The position numbers and the translations under genes are program-made. DNA of 64,000 nucleotides from Lactobacillus kefiranofaciens (GTDB lineage: Bacteria > Bacillota > Bacilli > Lactobacillales > Lactobacillaceae), in assembly GCF_900103655.1 (NCBI RefSeq), contig NZ_FMXC01000007.1, forward strand, positions 1 through 64,000, written 5' to 3'. Below, in pieces: positions 27,397-38,191 of this stretch. Below the pieces are notes generated by a model, which saw only the letters and a list, made by a program, of their open reading frames with translations, did no database searches and was not told the origin of the DNA. Positions within the stretch are counted from its first letter, which is position 1, and each line of letters starts with the position of its first letter.

Positions 27397-28335
27397 TTAT
27401 GCCATATTTTGTAAAACACGGTTAGCGATGACATCATTTGTCACTAGATGAGTTAATGTTCCAGTTCTTAAAGCACCAAGTAATGCGGTTGCTTTAAATT
27501 GATCTCGAACAACGCAAAAGCGAATCGGCGTTTTCATAATATCAGTAATAGAAACACCACAGATATGCTTTTCAAAATTCTGGAAAAAGTGACCGTCGAT
27601 ATCATAAGGTCGGCCCATGATTGTACCTGCAACTTTTTCTTCGGGGATATCTTTAAACAATATAGGTACATAATTTCTGTCTAAGAACTGATTAACTTTG
27701 ATTGACTGCATGGTGCCAATCCCTGTGAAGAGTAGATCTAAATTATGATAGCAGGTCTCAATCACTTCAAAATAAGGCTCGCGTTTTAATTCCATAATCA
27801 AGTCAGAATTGAGCATATAAAGAGGCGCTGGTAAAGACAGACTTTGTACGTGCAATTTTTCTGCTGCTTTTTGAGCTAATGGATTCTTGCGACGGTTAGC
27901 ATTAATTGCCTGTCCTAATAATTGAACGAAATAAAGCTGATTTAAGTTTTTTTCGTCAAAGTCATTAATAATGCCACGCATCGTGGAACCCCAACTGATG
28001 CCGATTGTTTTAGCATTTTTTAAATAAGTTTCAATCTGTTTAGCAGCGAAGTTAACGATGGCTTCTGCATCCTCATCTTTATTTTCAGAACTTTGCAAAA
28101 TGAATGCTTCTTTAAGATTGAACTTTTTTTGAAATTCTCGTTCTAGTTGTTGGTTACGCTTAATGCGATGAGTGATTTGAATTTTTACAATTCCACGGTT
28201 CTCTGCATCTTCTAATGCTTTAGCAATTAGATAGCGTGAAAGATCATATTTCTGTGAAATTTCTGCAATATTTAGCTTGCTTAAATAAAAGTCATGTGCA
28301 ATTCCAGCAAGTTCTTGATCAGTTAATTGTGCCAA
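27397..28335 (-). CDS. SorC/DeoR-family sugar-binding transcription regulator, possible CitI
   Basis: 312 residues: an N-terminal helix-turn-helix (IAEISQKYDLSRYLIAKAL) and a C-terminal SugarBP domain with GISWGSTMRGII and a FTGIGTMQS loop. CitI, the citrate-responsive activator of citrate operons in Weissella and relatives, belongs to this family, and the gene lies 1.7 kb from citF. The link to citrate is therefore plausible but not shown; the family also serves sugar and deoxynucleoside operons. The start is probably TTG at 28335, 10 bases after AAAGGATGG. The divergent ThrE-like gene starts 177 bases away. Confidence 0.8.
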   Translation of the reverse strand: MAQLTDQELAGIAHDFYLSKLNIAEISQKYDLSRYLIAKALEDAENRGIVKIQITHRIKRNQQLEREFQKKFNLKEAFILQSSENKDEDAEAIVNFAAKQIETYLKNAKTIGISWGSTMRGIINDFDEKNLNQLYFVQLLGQAINANRRKNPLAQKAAEKLHVQSLSLPAPLYMLNSDLIMELKREPYFEVIETCYHNLDLLFTGIGTMQSIKVNQFLDRNYVPILFKDIPEEKVAGTIMGRPYDIDGHFFQNFEKHICGVSITDIMKTPIRFCVVRDQFKATALLGALRTGTLTHLVTNDVIANRVLQNMA

Positions 28336-28511
28336 TTTTTATCCATCCTTTATCACTTTTTAATTGATATGTTAATTATAAATTTAAAATAGTCAAATGG
28401 CGTATAAAATTTTGAAAAAGTATCAATAAATTGCCTCCTCCAAAATGTGTTAAAATAGAGAAGTTAATTTTTGCTAAATTTTAAAATTGTGAGGGAAAGT
28501 AAACATTACTG

Positions 28512-29858
28512 ATGAAAGAAAAGGAACGAGAATACCATTTATCGAAAAAACATCATATGAAAATTCTATGGGAAGAATTTTTTAAGAGTGATGATGATAC
28601 CATGGCTCAAGATGCCACTCTGGTTGATAAAGCATCGATCGTTGGTCGTGTCGGGATTATGCTTTTGAGTTGCGGTACTGGTGCTTGGCGTGTGCGAGAT
28701 TCAATGGATACAATTGCTCGAACATTGGGAATTACTTGCTCGGCTGATATTGGTCTAGTTTCAATAGAATATACTTGCTTTGATGTAGATAATGAATCTT
28801 ATTCACAGACATTGTCACTCCCATCCACGGGTGTGAATATGACCAAATTAAATGCGATGGAAAAATTTGTCCGTCAATTGGAAGCAGGCCATGGTAAATG
28901 GACGATTGGGCAGATTCATAAGCGACTACGTGAGATTGAGAGCCAAAAATCAGCATATTCTTCATTAATTGCTGGTTTAAGTTCTGGATTAGCCTGTGCA
29001 GGCTTTATATTCTTGTTAGGTGGAGGCTGGCCGGAAGTTATCTGTGCTTTCTTTGGCGCAGGTGCAGGCAACTTTGTCCGTGCAGGTATGGGAAAGAAAA
29101 AGATGACTTTGGTGTCAAAGATTGCTGTAGCAGTTGCAGTTGCTTGTGCAGTTTACTTTTTGTGTTTCCACTTGGGGTTACTGCTATTTCACTATGATTA
29201 TCATCATGCATATGGCTATATCGGTGCAATGCTGTTTGTGATTCCAGGTTTTCCATTTATTACATCTGGTCTGGACATGTCAAAGTTAGATATGCGTTCA
29301 GGTTTGGAACGCCTGACTTATGCCGTTTTGATCATCATTATTGCTACAATGGTTGGTTGGGGCGTTGCCACTATTTTGAACTTGCATCCCGGATCAATGC
29401 CTAAGTTAAATATAAATTCAGGTATGCTCACGTTTTTAAGATTAATTGCCAGTTTCTGTGGGGTATTTGGCTTCTCAATTATGTTTAATAGTCGTCCAGA
29501 TATGGCTGCTACAGCCGCAATTATGGGCGCTATGGCGAATACTTTGCGGCTAAGTCTGTTTGACTATGGTCATATGGCTCCTGCCTTAGCTGCTTTTATT
29601 GGTGCGTTAATGGCAGGTCTACTTGCAAGTATCGTTAGAAAAAAGGTTGGTTTTCCAAGAATTGCAATTACTGTTCCTTCAATTGTTATTATGGTGCCAG
29701 GTCTGTATATGTATCGTGCCGTATTTAATTTTGGGGTGACGAATATTAATATTGGTGCTTACTGGATTACTGAAGCATTGATGATTGTGATTGCCTTGCC
29801 ATTAGGGTTGCTAGCTGCTCGTATCTTGACAGACAAGAAGTGGAGACATGCAGATTAA
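28512..29858 (+). CDS. ThrE-like threonine/serine exporter family protein
   Basis: 448-residue membrane protein. The N-terminal about 150 residues are soluble with the family DUF1212 features (MLLSCGTGAWRVRDSMDTIA), followed by two groups of about five helices; the second half has the DUF3815-type pattern. One-chain proteins like this are related to the Corynebacterium ThrE exporter, but lactobacillus members have not been assigned a substrate. Single gene with GAGGGAAAG before the start and a strong terminator. Confidence 0.82.
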   Translation: MKEKEREYHLSKKHHMKILWEEFFKSDDDTMAQDATLVDKASIVGRVGIMLLSCGTGAWRVRDSMDTIARTLGITCSADIGLVSIEYTCFDVDNESYSQTLSLPSTGVNMTKLNAMEKFVRQLEAGHGKWTIGQIHKRLREIESQKSAYSSLIAGLSSGLACAGFIFLLGGGWPEVICAFFGAGAGNFVRAGMGKKKMTLVSKIAVAVAVACAVYFLCFHLGLLLFHYDYHHAYGYIGAMLFVIPGFPFITSGLDMSKLDMRSGLERLTYAVLIIIIATMVGWGVATILNLHPGSMPKLNINSGMLTFLRLIASFCGVFGFSIMFNSRPDMAATAAIMGAMANTLRLSLFDYGHMAPALAAFIGALMAGLLASIVRKKVGFPRIAITVPSIVIMVPGLYMYRAVFNFGVTNINIGAYWITEALMIVIALPLGLLAARILTDKKWRHAD

Positions 29859-29861
29859 ATG

Positions 29862-29897
29862 AAAAAGAGACGAAATTTAAGTTTCGTCTCTTTTTTT
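29862..29897. terminator. bidirectional terminator
   Basis: Stem AAAAAGAGACGAAA / TTTCGTCTCTTTTT with a 6-base loop, between convergent genes, with T-runs both ways. Confidence 0.9.
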
Positions 29898-29908
29898 GTG
29901 ATTTTGAA

Positions 29909-32900
29909 TTAGTTTTTATGCTTTTTTCTATCAATTGCTAAGCTAATTAAGCCACCTAATGCAACTAAGCTTAGACCAAGAATGTCTAATTTCGCTTTAT
30001 TTTCTCCGGTTTGCGGAAGGGTATTATAGCCTTGGTTTTTACTTTGAATGCTTACGTTAGATAAGTTATTCCCTTTAGGTTCAGTATTATTGAATGAACT
30101 GCTCTTAGGAATATTGCTATGACGATAATCATGTTGACGTTCATTACGTTTATGATACTTGCCATTTTCACCCCATGGATTATTATTATTGCTCCAATTA
30201 TGTGATTGTTTACCAGTTTTCTTAACTATTTGTTTAGGATGACGAGTAGAAGTCTTGTGTTTAGTGGGTTGGGTAGGCTCAATAGGCTCAGTGGGCTGAG
30301 CTGGTTTAGTCGATTAACTGGTTGAGTAGGTACTGTTGGCTGAGGCTTTGATGGATTAGGACTAGGCTGTGGCGTTGGGATAGGACTAATTACATCGTAA
30401 GGTACTTGAACATCAATTTTAGCGTTAGCTGGCAAAGCCGAGATTTCATTATTGTTGAATGTAATCAGTTGAATCTTGCCATTTTTTCCTTTGACAATCA
30501 GCAATTCTTCAGTCTCATGTTTGCCAGAAGTATCTGTAATAATAAACTTACCCTCGGGATTTAATTTATAATGATCATCTAAATTTTGTGGCAGTTTACC
30601 AAATGGAATTGCTTTAAATGCCAGCTCGATATTGCTATTGTCTTTAGCCGAATCTAAAATCCAATTGCTTTCAGTTGACTTGTGAGTTACTAGGTCAGTT
30701 TTTATATTTCTGACAAAATTCAGTTCGTAGTCTAGTGGCCGATAAGTAGCAGGAACTTTTTAACCTTGCTTGGGACCATTCTCATAGTAGTAAGAGATAT
30801 GCTCTTTGACACTAGCAATCTTTTTTTCATTCTTAACGTTATGTATAAAGTGTAAAACAAAAGTTTGATCTACATTTTCGTTATTATCGAATTTGCCATA
30901 TGAGATATTGGAATATTTTTTATTTGTAGTAGAGCCTTTACCAGTAACGCCATTGAATATGTAATGGTTATTTGTCAAAAAGCTTACAACTGAGTCTGCA
31001 TTTTTAAAGGAGATATCTTGTTGAGTAGAATTATTGTCTTGCTTTTGGTAATTGTCATCGATCTTTGTTTTTTGTGAGTGTTGGCTTAAATAAGTATCTA
31101 GAGGTTCATTATCCGTGTCATCGTAGAAAGTAACATGAGCGGCTTCTGTTACATAATATGGAATAGTGATGACATATTTGTCCTCATTTTGTGCTGAAGC
31201 AGTATTAATAACCAGTTGATGATCAGAGTTTAAATTAAAGTGTTGATCATTCTTAGTAACGATCATTTGCCCGAAATCAGCTGTATATTTTTTAGCAGCT
31301 TGTTTTGAAGCATTAGGTTTAATGATAATCTTATTATTTGAAATATCTTTCCAAGTTTTTCCGTTATCTTCGCTATACTTAGTCCAAGTTTTTCCGTTAT
31401 CTTTTGATAAGAATTTAATTGTAGCAGTAGTCGAATCAAAAGGACTATTTGATAATCTACTACCATTTTTATAAACGTGATTAATTTGATAATTAATAAA
31501 TTTGGTTTGTTGATCAATATTACTGTCCGATTCACCACTTATTTTATTAGTCCAGCTTGTAGTTTGGTGGTCAATTTGTTCACCAGTTCCATTTAAAGTG
31601 TGAGTATATGCAATAGTAGTACTGTCATTAGGAATTGCAGTAGCATTGCCTAAAAAGGTATCTAGTTGAATAAAGTAAGCGTGTTTACCATAGTTATTAT
31701 TACCGTTTATTTTAAATGGCCCTTTTTGTGAAACTTTAAATCCATTGTGGTCTTTTTTAGTAGTCGAATCAACATATGTTAAATTTGTTTTTAATAGATT
31801 TTCGAATTCTGGTTTTTGATTTTGTCCAGTTGCAATCTGATTATAGTAAGTAGAATTTTGAGTTTGGTCTTGTGGATCGTGATAGTAATCAGCTACTCCA
31901 TGACGATAGCCATTGTTATCAACTGCCATACCAGTCGGGACCTCAAATACCTTAATAGAAGATGGAATTAAAATTTGACCGGAACTAAAAGAAGTACCAA
32001 AAGTGGCATTTATTAATGAATAAAGGTTAGTATTGTTTTTTTGACTACCATAATTGAAGTAAATTCCCCATTGAAGAATTTTGCTATTTTCGTTTAATTT
32101 AAAATCCTTAATATCAGCTGTTGAAAAGTTGCTTTTTTCGGCATAGCTACCGTTAACACTATTGAAGGTTTTTACGCCCATTAGGAAGCCTTTTAAAATT
32201 TCTCTCTTTGAAACTTTTTCTTGATAAGGCTTTAGATCGGCGGTGAAGGCAGTATATGAAGTATCGTTGACTTTAATAGCAAATTTTTGATCATTAGTAT
32301 CACGTTTAATAAAATCTGAATTACCTTGAACAGGAAGAGTAAGTTTTAAATCTTGAGGTTGTCTCATAGTTGGAGAAGACCATTTAGCCACAATTGAACT
32401 GCCATTTTGTTTATCTTCGCTAGGAACGATGGTCCAAGTTGATTTCTTGTCGTTTTTATCAGGAATTATTTGCTTTTGATAAGGAATTTTAAAATCTTTG
32501 TTTTTTCCAGCATTTGGCAAATTAATAGTTAAGGAACTGTTATTATCTAATTTTGGATTAGTAACTTTAATAGTAATATTTACTGTATCTTGACCTGCCA
32601 TTAAGGATACATTTTTTTGTTTATCTATGGGAGTAGTATTATTTCCGTCTTTATCTGTTTTGTTTGCAGTAACCTTGATTGTTTCATTAGCAACTGTTTT
32701 TCTTTCAAAGAAAGCAGAATAAGGGTGGTTACTCTTTTTTACATCAAGGGAAGTTTCTTTATCATTATCATTTAAAGTACTATCAGTTATTGAAGCTTTT
32801 AAAGTATTATTGGTTGCTGGAGCTTTATCATTTGATTTAAGGGTAGTGTCCGTCTGTTTATTAAAGTCTGCGGATGCCGGGTTAGAAACCTCATCTGCTT

Positions 32901-33105
32901 TGGGGTGTTGTGACTTAGCTTTGGTCTTCACTTGAGAGACTGATTCAGGATTATTTTGTGTATCAGCTTGCACTAATTGACCATTTTCTAAGAAAAAGGC
33001 GGTTCCTAGTGTCACTGCAGCTAGGCCAACAGTTAATTTTCTAAAGCCAAATTTGGGTTTACCATTAAATTTATTATTAAAAATTAAATCATTTTTATGT
33101 TTCAT
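29909..33105 (-). pseudogene. YSIRK/LPxTG cell-surface protein with nonsense and frameshift mutations
   Basis: A gene of about 1065 codons for a cell-wall-anchored protein. It starts with a YSIRK-type signal (FGFRKLTVGLAAVTLGTA) and signal cleavage near VQADT, then a Thr/Asn/Asp-rich region, immunoglobulin-like modules and a DUF-type KVPATYRPLDY block. Reading is stopped by in-frame TAA at 30760-30762 after NGPKQG; the same frame continues to 30226. A second lesion, a shift near 30310 in the Pro-rich stalk, hides the end, but in the other frame the Pro/Thr/Glu stalk, an Asn/His-rich stretch and LPQTGENKAKLDILG, a hydrophobic helix and DRKKHKN follow. The sortase motif is thus intact but cut off from the signal peptide. 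CGAGGT ribosome site. Probably a former adhesin. Confidence 0.88.
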
Positions 33106-33310
33106 ATCTAGACCTCGTATTATTGGAAATTTAAAAGAATGATCTTTCTTAAGTCATTCTTACACTAGCACAAATAAATAACGATATTCATAAAAATTAT
33201 GAATTAATTTAAAGTTTTTTTACAAAAATCTATATATCAAGTAAAAAGTATTCACATGACAATATTTTATGTACATAAATATAAAATAGCGATCATCAAT
33301 ATGAAACAAT

Positions 33311-33336
33311 AAAAAAAGAGCAGTATTAAACTACTC
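33311..33336 (-). terminator. terminator of the 30-residue peptide gene (minus strand)
   Basis: In the minus-strand transcript GAGTAGT pairs with ACTGCTC through a G-U pair and is followed by seven T. On the plus strand the same position is a C-A mismatch, so the hairpin fits the minus strand. Confidence 0.6.
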
Positions 33337-33363
33337 ATTTTTAAATATCATTAACTTGCAACT

Positions 33364-33456
33364 TTATTTGGCTATTGCTAATGCTGTCACAACAAGTGCA
33401 GCGATAATAGCGACTGTAAAGCCGACAATCCCTAATAATATATTCAATTCAGTCAT
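33364..33456 (-). CDS. 30-residue hydrophobic peptide
   Basis: Open frame of 30 codons beginning MTELNILLG, with a single membrane-spanning segment (VGFTVAIIAALVVTALAI) and a terminal Lys. An AGAAGAAG ribosome site lies directly before ATG and a terminator follows 28 bases after the stop, so it looks like a real small transcription unit in an otherwise gene-free 440-base stretch. Such peptides include type I toxins, holin-like peptides and membrane regulators; none can be assigned. Upstream DNA toward 33545 is AT-rich. Confidence 0.55.
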   Translation of the reverse strand: MTELNILLGIVGFTVAIIAALVVTALAIAK

Positions 33457-33545
33457 CTTCTTCTATAATCAGTCACGTTCTACATGTGGTACAAAACTAG
33501 TTTAACATAAAAATAAGATAATGACTTAATAAATTTGAAGCGCTT

Positions 33546-34055
33546 TCACTCTTTTAAATCAACGAATGGAGCATGACAGAACTTAGCCAAGTCTTTTGGA
33601 TTGAGAAAAACGCTTCGACCAAGTTCACCACTTGAAACAGCAATTTCATCGTTCTTTTTCATTGAATCATCAAGATAAATAGGTAATTTTTCCTTAAAAT
33701 AAATACCAATTGGAGTGTTTGCACCATGAATGTAACCTGTCGTTTTGGCTAATTTCTTTAAAGGAAGCATTTCACATTTTTTATTACCAGATACCTTAGC
33801 CAATTTTTTCATGCTGAGATGCTCAGTAATGGGCACAACCCCAACTAAAGGGCCAGTTTTATTTCCTTCACAAACCAAGGTTTTGTAGACTAAATGCTCT
33901 TTCTCTTCTAAAATAGAAGTGTCCATTTGTGCGACCCCACCTTTATCTTTGGTTACCGCAAATGAAGCTTGATGATACTTGATCTTATGTTGGTCTAAAA
34001 TTTTTTCTACTAATGTTTTTTCAAGTTTATTCTTTTTATTTTTCTTCTTTGACAT
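33546..34055 (-). CDS. ybaK: Cys-tRNA(Pro)/Cys-tRNA(Cys) deacylase, YbaK family
   Basis: Trans-editing enzyme that removes Cys wrongly attached to tRNA-Pro. About 169 residues with a Lys-rich start and the YbaK fold: KTLVCEGNKTGPLVGVVP, the KKLAKVSGNKKCEML block and GYIHGANTPIG; the lysine after SG is in the family position. ATG 34055 follows AAAGGTG by 8 bases; upstream GTG 34064 overlaps that site. Divergent from prmA, 61 bases away. Confidence 0.9.
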   Translation of the reverse strand: MSKKKNKKNKLEKTLVEKILDQHKIKYHQASFAVTKDKGGVAQMDTSILEEKEHLVYKTLVCEGNKTGPLVGVVPITEHLSMKKLAKVSGNKKCEMLPLKKLAKTTGYIHGANTPIGIYFKEKLPIYLDDSMKKNDEIAVSSGELGRSVFLNPKDLAKFCHAPFVDLKE

Positions 34056-34116
34056 ATTTATCACCTTTAATCATGATAGCATTGCTCAAAGAAAATCCCA
34101 AAGGAGTTTTACATTA

Positions 34117-35064
34117 ATGAAATTATTAATTATTAAAATTGACACTAGTCATGAAGTAGAAGATGCGCTTGGCATTTATGCAATGGATAATCTAAATGCA
34201 TTAGGGATTGAGTCTAGACAGCGCAACGATTTTGAACAAGCAGGGTGGTTGCATGACTCAACCGTGGTTGAGATGGATGATATTAAGGATTTACCTAAGG
34301 ATACCTATTTTTATGCTTATTTTGACGAAGAAGCAGATAAGGATGATTTAGTTAAAAAGTTTGCGGAAAAGTTGCAAGAGCTGCAAGGTTATGGTCTTAA
34401 GATTGGGGATGCAAAAATTACTACTTCTTACATTAAAGATCAAGATTGGAATACCGCTTGGCAGAAGTACTACCATGTCATTGATTTTTCAAGACACTTA
34501 GCAATCGTTCCTGAATGGGAAGACTATCAGCCAGCTTTTAAGGATCAAAAGCTGATTAAGCTTGATCCAGGTTTAGCCTTTGGTACTGGCAATCATAAGA
34601 CTACTCAACTTGCGATGATGGGGCTTGAACGCGATATTACTAAAAAGCCAATTAGTGTGGTTGATGTTGGTACTGGATCCGGTATTTTAGCCATTGCAGC
34701 GGCGAAATTAGGTGCTACTGATATTTTAGCTACTGATATTTCTGATGAATCAATGACTGCAACTAAGCAGAATGCTGCCTTGAACCAAATCAAAAATATT
34801 CGAGTGCAAAAGACTAGTTTATTAGCTGATGTTAAAGGAAAGTTTGATATTATTGTAGCTAATATTTTAGCTGAAATTTTGCTTGATTTGATTCCGCAAA
34901 TGGACGCCCATCTAAATGAAGGAGGAAAGGTTATCTTTTCAGGGATTGATTACAAGCAGTTGCCTAAGATTCAAAAATCTCTTGCTGAGAATGGGTTCAA
35001 GATTGATCTAACTATGAGACAAGGTCGCTGGATTGGGTTAGCAATTACTAGAAAAGATAAATAA
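34117..35064 (+). CDS. prmA: ribosomal protein L11 methyltransferase
   Basis: SAM-dependent enzyme that trimethylates ribosomal protein L11. 315 residues: an N-terminal L11-recognition domain and a methyltransferase domain with motif I VDVGTGSGILAIAA, preceded by LDPGLAFGTGNHKTT, which is diagnostic of PrmA. The active-site motif is ANILAEILLDL. An AAGGAG site precedes ATG 34117; the open frame extends upstream through the promoter region without meaning. Confidence 0.96.
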   Translation: MKLLIIKIDTSHEVEDALGIYAMDNLNALGIESRQRNDFEQAGWLHDSTVVEMDDIKDLPKDTYFYAYFDEEADKDDLVKKFAEKLQELQGYGLKIGDAKITTSYIKDQDWNTAWQKYYHVIDFSRHLAIVPEWEDYQPAFKDQKLIKLDPGLAFGTGNHKTTQLAMMGLERDITKKPISVVDVGTGSGILAIAAAKLGATDILATDISDESMTATKQNAALNQIKNIRVQKTSLLADVKGKFDIIVANILAEILLDLIPQMDAHLNEGGKVIFSGIDYKQLPKIQKSLAENGFKIDLTMRQGRWIGLAITRKDK

Positions 35065-35119
35065 ACGTGGTAAAATAATATCAATTAAATTAAACTTTAA
35101 TGAGAGGCATAGATTTTTA

Positions 35120-35482
35120 ATGAAAAATGGTGGAAAGAAGACCCAAGAAATTCCAATAGTTAAAAAAATGAGTAAGTATGTTTGGATGCCGCTCATCTGG
35201 TGGAGTATCTTAGCTGCGGTTTTGCCTTATATTTTCAGTCTTTGCCGGATACCAATTGCTTGGCGTTTAGGATTGCTTTTTTTCGTAATTAACTGTGCAA
35301 TTGCCTATCATCTGGGTTGTTTAATCGTACGATTGAAGCTTAATTATGGTTGGATTTTGTTAATGCCGATCCTATTTTGTTTAGCAATTTTGCCGCATTT
35401 TGCACTCTATAATTTAATGTTTGGTTTAATTTATTTAATAATTGAAGTTTTCGGACTAATGAATAAGAATATTTATCGCTAG
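35120..35482 (+). CDS. small membrane protein of unknown function
   Basis: 120 residues with a basic N-terminus and four hydrophobic helices (near YVWMPLIWWSILAA, GLLFFVINCAIAY, YGWILLMPILF and LMFGLIYLIIEVF). Lies between prmA and rel on the same strand with a 14-base gap to rel, so it is probably co-transcribed with rel. No family recognised. Confidence 0.7.
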   Translation: MKNGGKKTQEIPIVKKMSKYVWMPLIWWSILAAVLPYIFSLCRIPIAWRLGLLFFVINCAIAYHLGCLIVRLKLNYGWILLMPILFCLAILPHFALYNLMFGLIYLIIEVFGLMNKNIYR

Positions 35483-35496
35483 AAGGGATGACCAGA

Positions 35497-37737
35497 ATGT
35501 CCAAATACGTTGAAATGACTCATGATCAGGTAATTGATGCCTGCAAAAAGTATATGAATGATGATCAAGTTGCCTTTGTTGAGAAAGCATATGAATTTGC
35601 TGATAAGGCCCATGCTGGACAAAAACGGGCATCTGGACAACCTTATATTATTCATCCCACTCAAGTTGCAGGGACTTTAGCAACTTTAGGATTAGATCCA
35701 GATACTGTAGCCGCTGGCTTTTTACATGATACAGTGGAAGATACGCCAGTTACTAACGATGAATTAAAAGAAAAATTTGGTGAAGATGTCGCCTTTATCG
35801 TTGATGGCGTAACTAAATTAAATAAATACGAATATAAGTCTCATCAAGAATTTTTGGCTGAAAATCACCGTAAAATGTTGATCGCAATGGCTAAGGACTT
35901 GCGGGTCATTATGGTCAAATTAGCTGATCGTTTGCATAATATGCATACTCTGCAGCATTTGCGTCCCGATAAGCAACGCAGAATTGCTTCTGAAACCATG
36001 GATATTTATGCACCACTAGCCGACCGTTTAGGTATTGGGACAATCAAGTGGGAACTAGAAGACATGAGTTTTCACTATCTTAACCCAGAAGCTTACTATC
36101 GCATTGTTAATTTGATGGACGTTAAGAGAAGTCAACGTGAAAAATATATCGCTGATACCATTAAGACATTGAAAAAGACTTTGGATGAATTGGGCATTAA
36201 GTACGAGATTTATGGCCGTCCTAAGCATATTTATTCTATTTACAAAAAGATGGTCAATAAGCACAAAGACTTCGATGAAATTTACGATTTGTTGGCTGTC
36301 CGTGCAATTGTTAAAAATGTGCGTGATTGTTATGCGGTCTTAGGTGCCGTCCATACCGAATGGAAACCGATGCCAGGCCGCTTTAAGGACTACATTGCCA
36401 TGCCTAAGGTCAACGGCTATCAATCACTCCATACTACTATTATTGGACCGGGTGGTCGACCTCTAGAAATTCAAATTAGAACTGAACAAATGCATGAAGT
36501 TGCTGAATACGGTGTTGCTGCTCACTGGGCTTACAAGCGTGGCAACTTTAGCGGTGTGCAAACTACCTCTTCTGGTGAAAAGTTAGACATGGTACGTGAG
36601 ATCCTTGAATTAAAGGATGAGACTAAAGATGCTGGGGAATTTATGAAATCCGTTAAAAGCGATATTTTCTCGGACCGTGTATATGTATTTACCCCAAGAG
36701 GTGAAGTATATGAATTGCCTAAGGGATCAGTAACTTTAGATTTTGCATATGCAATTCATACTCAAGTTGGTAGTCATGCCGTAGGGGCAAAGGTTAACAA
36801 TAAGTTAGTACCACTAGATTACAAGTTAAGAAATGGTGACGTCATTGAAATTATGACGCAGACTAATGCCACACCATCGCGCGACTGGGTAGATATTGTT
36901 AAAACTTCTAGAGCTCGTAATAAGATTCGGCGTTACTTCAGAAGTCAGGATCGTGAACAAAGCATTGAGCATGGACAGCAAATGCTTGCTAATGTGATCC
37001 GTGAAGAAGATCTTGCTCCAAAAGATTTTATGGATAAAGAGCATATTGAGAAGATCTTAGATCACTTCAATTACCATACTCCAGATGAATTGTATGCTGC
37101 AGTGGGCTTTGGCGATTTATCTGCACAGGCCGTAGTCAACCGTTTAACAATTGATTTACGTCGTGAAGATGAGAAGCAAAAGCAAAAAGAATTAGAAGAA
37201 AAGATTCTGAATTCTGGTCAACAGTCCATACAAGAGGAACAGCCAAAAAAGAACACCAATTCAGCTATGAAGGTAAAGCATAAGAATGGCGTTATGATAC
37301 AAGGCGTCAGTGATTTAATGCTTCATTTGGCTAAGTGTTGTAATCCTGTTCCAGGTGACAAGATTATTGGCTATGTTACCAAAGGTCGCGGAGTAACGAT
37401 TCATAGAGCAGATTGTCGCAACATTACCAAGGAAGCGGCACAGCAAGGGCGTTTGATCGATGTGGAATGGGAAAATGTTGAAGAAAACAGTGTTCAGTCA
37501 TTCAGCGCCAATATCGAAGTCTTTGGCTACAATCGCTCTAATTTATTGAGCGATGTCATTAACAAGTTGAATTCACTTACCAAAAACATTACCAATATTT
37601 CTGGTAAAGTTAATGAAGACAATATTGCTCATATGTACGTTACTGTGGCGGTTAAGAATGCCGATCAGCTTGATGAAATTTTAAGTAAATTACGCGACAT
37701 TCCAGATGTTTACGAAACTAAGAGGTCAGATAATTAA
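35497..37737 (+). CDS. rel: bifunctional (p)ppGpp synthetase/hydrolase, Rel family
   Basis: Central enzyme of the stringent response. 746 residues: an HD hydrolase domain with LHDTVEDT and DRLHNMHTL, a synthetase domain with [13 protein letters not shown] and the GYQSLHTT active-site block, a TGS domain beginning [16 protein letters not shown], a zinc-finger/helical region with [11 protein letters not shown], and a C-terminal ACT domain. Both catalytic domains look intact, so it is the long bifunctional type. ATG 35497 lies 10 bases after AGAAGGG; ATG 35488 abuts that site. The stop codon overlaps the dtd start (TAATG). Confidence 0.96.
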   Translation: MSKYVEMTHDQVIDACKKYMNDDQVAFVEKAYEFADKAHAGQKRASGQPYIIHPTQVAGTLATLGLDPDTVAAGFLHDTVEDTPVTNDELKEKFGEDVAFIVDGVTKLNKYEYKSHQEFLAENHRKMLIAMAKDLRVIMVKLADRLHNMHTLQHLRPDKQRRIASETMDIYAPLADRLGIGTIKWELEDMSFHYLNPEAYYRIVNLMDVKRSQREKYIADTIKTLKKTLDELGIKYEIYGRPKHIYSIYKKMVNKHKDFDEIYDLLAVRAIVKNVRDCYAVLGAVHTEWKPMPGRFKDYIAMPKVNGYQSLHTTIIGPGGRPLEIQIRTEQMHEVAEYGVAAHWAYKRGNFSGVQTTSSGEKLDMVREILELKDETKDAGEFMKSVKSDIFSDRVYVFTPRGEVYELPKGSVTLDFAYAIHTQVGSHAVGAKVNNKLVPLDYKLRNGDVIEIMTQTNATPSRDWVDIVKTSRARNKIRRYFRSQDREQSIEHGQQMLANVIREEDLAPKDFMDKEHIEKILDHFNYHTPDELYAAVGFGDLSAQAVVNRLTIDLRREDEKQKQKELEEKILNSGQQSIQEEQPKKNTNSAMKVKHKNGVMIQGVSDLMLHLAKCCNPVPGDKIIGYVTKGRGVTIHRADCRNITKEAAQQGRLIDVEWENVEENSVQSFSANIEVFGYNRSNLLSDVINKLNSLTKNITNISGKVNEDNIAHMYVTVAVKNADQLDEILSKLRDIPDVYETKRSDN

Positions 37738-38174
37738 TGAGAGTTGTAATTCAAAGAGTTAATCACGCCAAGGTAAATATTGCTGGCAAAACTGTTGGCA
37801 AGATCGGCAAAGGGTTTATGTTGCTAGTCGGCATCAAGAACGGAGATGAACTCTCTGTTGTTAAAAAAGCAGCCGATAAGATTGCTAAGATGCGAATTTT
37901 TGAAGATGAAGAGGGCAAAACTAATTTATCTTTAAAAGATGTCGGCGGTGAAATTTTAAGTGTTAGTCAATTTACTTTAATGGCTAATACTAAAAAGGGC
38001 AATCGTCCTAGCTTTGTTGATGCCATGCGTCCTCCGAAGTCTAAAGAACTATGGGAAGACTTTAACAAAGAACTTGAAGCAGATGGCTTTCATGTTGAAA
38101 CTGGTGAGTTTGGTGCTGATATGCAGGTTGACCTAGAAAATGATGGACCATTTACAATCGTTTTGGATTTGTAA
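37737..38174 (+). CDS. dtd: D-aminoacyl-tRNA deacylase
   Basis: Hydrolyses D-amino acids from tRNA. 145 residues, the family size, with the two active-site motifs SQFTLMANT and NRPSFVDAM. The start codon overlaps the stop of rel by one base, the arrangement common in Firmicutes, implying coupled translation. Confidence 0.96.
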   Translation: MRVVIQRVNHAKVNIAGKTVGKIGKGFMLLVGIKNGDELSVVKKAADKIAKMRIFEDEEGKTNLSLKDVGGEILSVSQFTLMANTKKGNRPSFVDAMRPPKSKELWEDFNKELEADGFHVETGEFGADMQVDLENDGPFTIVLDL

Positions 38175-38191
38175 AAAATCGCTTACAAAGG

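Noticed and set aside
33534-33552. Cre-like palindrome (GAAGCGCTTTCA) overlapping the end of ybaK
   Set aside because: On the minus strand it matches the consensus at about 12 of 14, but it overlaps a coding end and lies about 80 bases before the small peptide gene, with no clear promoter beside it. Not strong enough to list as a feature.
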